In this document: piece after piece, positions 60,249-64,000 of the stretch | Layout of the letters: the number at the start of each line of letters is the position of its first letter | Numbering within the stretch: the first letter of the stretch is position 1 | Source of the DNA: Lentzea cavernae | GTDB lineage: Bacteria > Actinomycetota > Actinomycetes > Mycobacteriales > Pseudonocardiaceae | Assembly (NCBI RefSeq): GCF_014653695.1 | Contig: NZ_BNAR01000011.1 | Span: forward strand, 230,912-294,911 | Direction of reading: 5' to 3' | DNA: 64,000 nucleotides | Notes under the pieces: model-generated | Database searches by the model: none | Seen by the model: only the letters and a program-made list of their open reading frames with translations | What the model was told of the DNA's origin: nothing | Position numbers and translations under genes: made by a program

Positions 60249-60316
60249 ACCCTGCACCCATCGCCGGGAACATTCGACAACCATGGACAGAACCACACGA
60301 ACGGGTGATGACCCGA

Positions 60317-61486
60317 TCAGCTCGATCGGGTTACAAGCCCCCGCAGTGCTGACTCGTCCAGACCCGTCGCGGCCTGCACCTCCACCGGATCGAGCGCACC
60401 GCAGTCCACCGCGCGGAGGAAGAACGCGGACAGCGCTTGAGCGGTCGCCGGTTCGTCCAGAACGCCACCGGCGACGTGCTCGACGTACGCCTTCAGCCGT
60501 GCCGCGTCCGCTTCCAGGCCTTCGCGGTAGAAGGCGTAGACGGCGGCGTACCGCGTCACGAGCTGCGCCGGGTGCAGGTCCCAGCCCTGGTAGAAGCCGT
60601 GCTCGAGCGAACGGCGCGTGAGCCGGTAATGCGTGTCCCAGCCGAGTTGCAGCTGGTCGCCGACCGGCAGCACGTTGGTCGAGCCATCCGACAACCGCAC
60701 ACCCGTGCCGGCCGCGGACACCTGCATGACGTGGCGGGCGAAGTCGCACGCGCCGTGGGCGAGGTGCTGCTGCGCCGCGGACAGCCCGCAGTCGGCCGTG
60801 TAGTCGTAGGTGCCGAAGTGCAGGCCGGTCACGCGACCGCGTCCGGCCTCGATGAACCGCGGGATCGCGAGGCGGCCCTCGCGGTCGACGACGGACCGCG
60901 TGGTCTCGACCTGGATCTCGAACTTCAGGTCGCCGCCGAAGAGGTCGAGCACCTCGCCGAACACCTCGACCTGCTCGGCCGACGTCACCTTGGGGAACGT
61001 GATCACGAAGCCCGGCGGGACCTCTCCCAGCGCCGTCAGGAAGATGTCCAGCGTGCGCAGGCCTCGCTCGCGCAGTTCGGCCGTGTCGAACGACTTGATC
61101 CGCAGCCCGAACGACGGCGGCGCGGTGCCGTCGTCGATCCACCGGGACAGCAGGATCGCCGTGCTCTCGGCGTCCATGTCCTCGACGTCGTCCTCGGGCG
61201 CGCCGTAGCCGTCCTCGAAGTCGATCCGCAGGTCCTCGACCGGTTCGCGCCGGAGCTTGGCCTCGACCCGCTCCAGCACACCGTCCGGCAGCGGCGGCAG
61301 CAACTCGGGGTCGATCGACTCCAGGGCCTCACGCCCCCAGTCGGCGATCGTGGACCCGATGATGCGACCGGCGGGCACGTAGCACGTGTGCACGGGCTGA
61401 CGGCCCACCGGAAAGCTGCGCTCCACAGTGGACAACCGCGCTGTCACGCGCGCGACGTCCTCGGGGGACAGCGATGTCTCGTACAT
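60317..61486 (-). CDS. DUF6986 family HpcH/HpaI aldolase-like protein
   Basis: 389 residues of the citrate-lyase/HpcH-type barrel. Family marks: DLRIDFEDGYGAPEDDVE (metal and acid residues), GLRIKSF, FEIQVETTRSVVD and GLHFGTYDYTADCGLSAAQQ. Actinobacterial genes of this group sit beside aceB; a carbon-carbon lyase or synthase acting near malate or glyoxylate is likely, but no reaction is established. ATG overlaps the aceB stop by one base (TGATG). Confidence 0.85.
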   Translation of the reverse strand: MYETSLSPEDVARVTARLSTVERSFPVGRQPVHTCYVPAGRIIGSTIADWGREALESIDPELLPPLPDGVLERVEAKLRREPVEDLRIDFEDGYGAPEDDVEDMDAESTAILLSRWIDDGTAPPSFGLRIKSFDTAELRERGLRTLDIFLTALGEVPPGFVITFPKVTSAEQVEVFGEVLDLFGGDLKFEIQVETTRSVVDREGRLAIPRFIEAGRGRVTGLHFGTYDYTADCGLSAAQQHLAHGACDFARHVMQVSAAGTGVRLSDGSTNVLPVGDQLQLGWDTHYRLTRRSLEHGFYQGWDLHPAQLVTRYAAVYAFYREGLEADAARLKAYVEHVAGGVLDEPATAQALSAFFLRAVDCGALDPVEVQAATGLDESALRGLVTRSS

Positions 61487-62970
61487 CAGATGCGCTCGTA
61501 CGCCGGCAGCGTCAGGAAGTCCACGAAGTCCTCCGACAACGCGACCTGCTCGAACAGCTCGACGGCAGCGGCGACGTGCGGCCCCTCGAGCCCGGCGCCG
61601 ACCCTGCCGATCACCTCGCGCACGGCGTCCGCCGTGACCTGGGTGCCGTCGTCGAGCACGACCTTGTTGTTGATCCACTGCCAGATCTGCGACCTGCTGA
61701 TCTCCGCGGTCGCCGCGTCCTCCATCAGGTTGTGGATCGCCGCGGCGCCGTTGCCGCCGAGCCACGACGCGATGTAGCGCACGCCGACGTCGACAGCGCC
61801 CTCGAGCCCGGCCCGCGTCGCCGCGCCGCCCGCCGACTTGAAGTCGAGCAGCTGCTCGGCCGTGACGCTGACCTCGGGACGCTGCTTGTCGACCTGGTTG
61901 GGCCTGCCGCCCAGCACCCCGTCGAAGATCTCCCGGCAAATCGGCACGAGATCAGGATGCGCCACCCACGACCCGTCGAAACCATCGTTCGCCTCGCGCG
62001 TCTTGTCCTCGCGGACCTTGCGCAGCGCGTTCTCGGTGACCTCGGGATCACGCCTGTTGGGGATGAACGCGGCCATGCCACCCATGGCGAACGCCCCGCG
62101 CTTGTGGCACGTCTTCACCAGAAGCTCGGTGTACGCGCGCATGAACGGCGCCGTCATCGTGACACTGTTGCGGTCCGGCAGCACGTAGTCCGCACCCGCG
62201 TCCCGGAAGTACTTGATGACGCTGAAGAGGTAGTCCCACCGACCGGCGTTGAGCCCCGACGCGTGGTCGCGCAGCTCGTAGAGGATCTCCTCCATCTGGA
62301 ACGCGGCCGGGATCGTCTCGATGAGCACCGTCGCCCGGATCGTCCCGTGCGGCACGCCCTTGAGCTTCTGCGCCGTCGTGAAGACGTCGTTCCACAGCCG
62401 CGCTTCGAGGTGCGACTCCATCTTCGGCAGGTAGTAGTACGGCTTGCCGAGCTCGGCGTTGTGGAAGAAGTGCAACCCGAAGTCCACCAGCGCGCCCACG
62501 GCCTTGCGGCCACCGAACTCGAGGTTGCGCTCGTCCAGGTGCCACCCGCGCGGCCGCACGACGATCGTCGGGTACGGCCCGCCCTTGAGCCGGTACTCCT
62601 TGCCCTCCGGCGAAGTGAACTCGATCGTCTCCCGCGCCGCCTCGTACAGGTTCACCTGCCCCTGCACGACGTTGTCCCAGTGCGGCGTGTTCGCGTCCTC
62701 GAGATCCGCGAGCCACACCTTCGCCCCGGAGTTCAGCGCGTTGATCGTCATCTTGCGCTCGGTGGGCCCGGTGATCTCGACCCGCCGGTCCCGCAGCGCC
62801 TCGGGCGCCGGGGCCACCTGCCACTCCCCGTCCCGCACGTCCTGCGTCTCCGGCAAGAACCCGAGGGGCCGGCGCTCCTTGCGAAGGGCGAGCAACTCGT
62901 CCCTGCGGGCGGCGTGCGCCTCATGCAGCTTCGCGACGAACTCAAGAGCCTCTTCGGTCAGGACCTGCAC
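61486..62970 (-). CDS. aceB: Malate synthase A
   Basis: 494 residues. Condenses glyoxylate with acetyl-CoA to malate, linking purine-derived glyoxylate to central metabolism. Catalytic and binding regions: VVRPRGWHLDE, LPKMESHLEARLWNDVF, VLIETIPAAFQMEEI, MGGMAAFIPNRRDPEV, ANDGFDGSWVAHPDLVPI and the C-terminal SRSQIWQWINN. GTG start at 62970. Divergent from iclR with an operator between. Confidence 0.96.
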   Translation of the reverse strand: MQVLTEEALEFVAKLHEAHAARRDELLALRKERRPLGFLPETQDVRDGEWQVAPAPEALRDRRVEITGPTERKMTINALNSGAKVWLADLEDANTPHWDNVVQGQVNLYEAARETIEFTSPEGKEYRLKGGPYPTIVVRPRGWHLDERNLEFGGRKAVGALVDFGLHFFHNAELGKPYYYLPKMESHLEARLWNDVFTTAQKLKGVPHGTIRATVLIETIPAAFQMEEILYELRDHASGLNAGRWDYLFSVIKYFRDAGADYVLPDRNSVTMTAPFMRAYTELLVKTCHKRGAFAMGGMAAFIPNRRDPEVTENALRKVREDKTREANDGFDGSWVAHPDLVPICREIFDGVLGGRPNQVDKQRPEVSVTAEQLLDFKSAGGAATRAGLEGAVDVGVRYIASWLGGNGAAAIHNLMEDAATAEISRSQIWQWINNKVVLDDGTQVTADAVREVIGRVGAGLEGPHVAAAVELFEQVALSEDFVDFLTLPAYERI

Positions 62971-63010
62971 CTGGAGCCACCTCTCTCGGTTTTGCTGTGT
63001 GGACTATAGT

Positions 63011-63025
63011 TTTTGCATTGCGGAA
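63011..63025. promoter_or_regulatory. IclR-type operator copy 3
   Basis: TTTTGCATTGCGGAA, sharing CATTGCGGAA with the copies near hyi and uraD, and extended by TTGCA...TGCAA. It lies between aceB and the IclR gene, so both are probably controlled from it. Confidence 0.65.
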
Positions 63026-63046
63026 CTGCAACGGGAGGAGCCGCAC

Positions 63047-63793
63047 GTGTCCACAGGTGGCGTGCAGTCCCTGCAAAGAGCCTTCGACCTGCTGGAACGC
63101 CTGGCAGACGCAGGCGGCGAGGCATCACTGTCCGAGCTGGCGACAACCTCAGGCCTACCCCTGCCCACCATCCACCGCCTCATCCGCACCCTTGTCACGC
63201 TGGGCTATGTGCGCCAGAACAGCAACAGGCGCTACACCCTCGGCTCGCGCCTGATCCGCCTCGGCGAGACAGCCTCCCGCCAATACGGCACCTGGGCGCG
63301 CCCCTTGCTCTCACAGCTGGTCGACTCGGTAGAGGAAACAGCGAACCTGGCCGTCCTGGACGGCGACGAGGTCGTCTACGTCGCGCAGGTGCCGTCAAAG
63401 CACTCGATGCGCATGTTCACAGAGGTGGGCCGCCGCCTCCTGCCACACGGCACAGGCGTGGGCAAGGCGATGCTCTCGCAACTCCCCCGTGCCGACGTGC
63501 GCGCACTGCTGGAACGCACGGGCCTGCCCGCGTACACGTCCAACACGATCACCGACGCGTCCGAACTGCTCGACTCGCTGGACGAAATCTCAGAACGCGG
63601 CTTCGCCCTGGACGAGTCCGAGCAGGAACTCGGCGTGCGGTGCATCGCGGTGCCGGTGGTGGGCGGGCCGACGCTGGCCGCAGTATCGGTGTCGGGCCCG
63701 GAGGGACGGCTCACCAAGGAGGCGGTGAACCGCATCCTCCCGGAGGTGCTGGCGGTGGCGAAGCGCCTGGCGGACCAGGCAGCAACCGCCTGA
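63047..63793 (+). CDS. IclR-family regulator, probably of purine/glyoxylate catabolism (AllR-like)
   Basis: 248 residues from GTG 63047 (GAGGAG six bases upstream). N-terminal winged helix: QSLQRAFDLLERLADAGGEA, SLSELATTSGLPLPTIHRLI; C-terminal ligand domain LLPHGTGVGKAMLSQLP and GVRCIAVPVVGGPTLAAVSV. In Streptomyces an IclR-type AllR represses allantoin and glyoxylate genes, with an allantoin-derived effector. The three matching operators in this window fit such a role; the ligand is inferred. Confidence 0.92.
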   Translation: MSTGGVQSLQRAFDLLERLADAGGEASLSELATTSGLPLPTIHRLIRTLVTLGYVRQNSNRRYTLGSRLIRLGETASRQYGTWARPLLSQLVDSVEETANLAVLDGDEVVYVAQVPSKHSMRMFTEVGRRLLPHGTGVGKAMLSQLPRADVRALLERTGLPAYTSNTITDASELLDSLDEISERGFALDESEQELGVRCIAVPVVGGPTLAAVSVSGPEGRLTKEAVNRILPEVLAVAKRLADQAATA

Positions 63794-63797
63794 CCGC

Positions 63798-63857
63798 ACG
63801 CGATGCCGAAGGCGAGCCGTCTTTCCCACGCGATGCCGAAGGCGAGCCGTCTTTCCC
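63798..63857. repeat. Two tandem copies of a 30-base unit
   Basis: The unit (ACGCGATGCCGAAGGCGAGC followed by CGTCTTTCCC) occurs at 63798-63827 and 63828-63857, identical. It holds GCCGAAGGC and GGCGAGCC small dyads and a T-run, so it may be a REP-like element or act in 3' processing of the IclR transcript. Confidence 0.8.
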
Positions 63858-63971
63858 ATACGGCTTGGGCGGTGGGGTCCCGTCACGAGTCGCGCCACAG
63901 CTCTTGCTGCATGCAGGTAGGGGTGTCAACTCGACGCGCTGGAGTTGTCCCCGAGGCTCGGACACCTTGAT

Positions 63972-63995
63972 CCCTGACAACGGTTGTTGTCAGGG
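63972..63995. promoter_or_regulatory. Perfect inverted repeat near the right edge
   Basis: CCCTGACAAC and GTTGTCAGGG flank GGTT. No gene in the window follows, so it may be an operator or hairpin for a gene beyond the right end. A second small dyad (CAACTC...GAGTTG near 63930-63950) precedes it. 63858-63971 holds no gene I can support. Confidence 0.5.
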
Positions 63996-64000
63996 GAGAG

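Noticed and set aside
63711..63980. 89-codon minus-strand frame at the right edge
   Set aside because: It runs through the 30-base repeats and into the IclR gene, with no domain.

Overview
The window is high-GC actinobacterial chromosome. Dense GTG/TTG starts, the gene order frr-pyrH-tsf-rpsB / whiG-type sigma-xerC-dprA-comM-yraN-DUF2469-rnhB-lepB-rplS-trmD-rimM-KH-rpsP-ffh-glnD-glnB-amtB, and families such as DUF2631, DUF2469, ECF41 and a GlnR-type promoter box point to the Pseudonocardiaceae (a Lentzea/Saccharothrix/Actinosynnema-like organism). Genus is an inference. No rRNA, tRNA or CRISPR array was seen.

Left part (1-12.7 kb): the end of a polyamine-type ABC transporter operon (potA, partial potD), a quinone oxidoreductase with a divergent HxlR regulator, a membrane Ser/Thr kinase, a secreted metzincin-like/ricin-lectin protein, a small beta-carbonic anhydrase, rlmN, a His-rich PadR regulator, an aldo/keto reductase, a methyltransferase and a double-VOC protein.

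Core part (12.7-36.5 kb): phospholipid (cdsA), translation (frr, tsf, rpsB, rplS, trmD, rimM, rpsP), pyrimidine (pyrH), DNA processing (xerC, dprA, comM, rnhB), secretion (two tandem lepB, ffh) and a WhiG-type sigma factor, mostly on the minus strand and often joined by 1-4 base stop/start overlaps. It is interrupted by a 1.1 kb gene-poor stretch with tandem repeats (17.8-18.9 kb) and by an accessory block at 30.5-34.9 kb: PxpA, a CPBP protease, an ECF41 sigma factor facing its carboxymuconolactone decarboxylase partner, a 160 bp MITE-like element, and an amidohydrolase.

Accessory and nitrogen part (36.5-64 kb): a 1227-residue TIR-nSTAND-WD40 conflict protein with 14 WD repeats sits alone between ffh and a HAD/ATPase pair. 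A GlnR-type box precedes amtB-glnB-glnD. An orphan FtsX-like permease and a secreted S33 peptidase follow. The last 13.5 kb is mainly a purine and glyoxylate catabolic locus: hyi-glxR-gcl-glxK-allB-alc on the minus strand, uraD-uao divergent, then aceB with a DUF6986 aldolase-like gene and a divergent IclR regulator. Three copies of a TTCCGCAATG-type operator link the two divergent promoters, so one IclR regulator probably controls the whole set. Within the window this would turn urate into glyoxylate and then glycerate or malate; 5-hydroxyisourate hydrolase and ureidoglycolate lyase are not present here.
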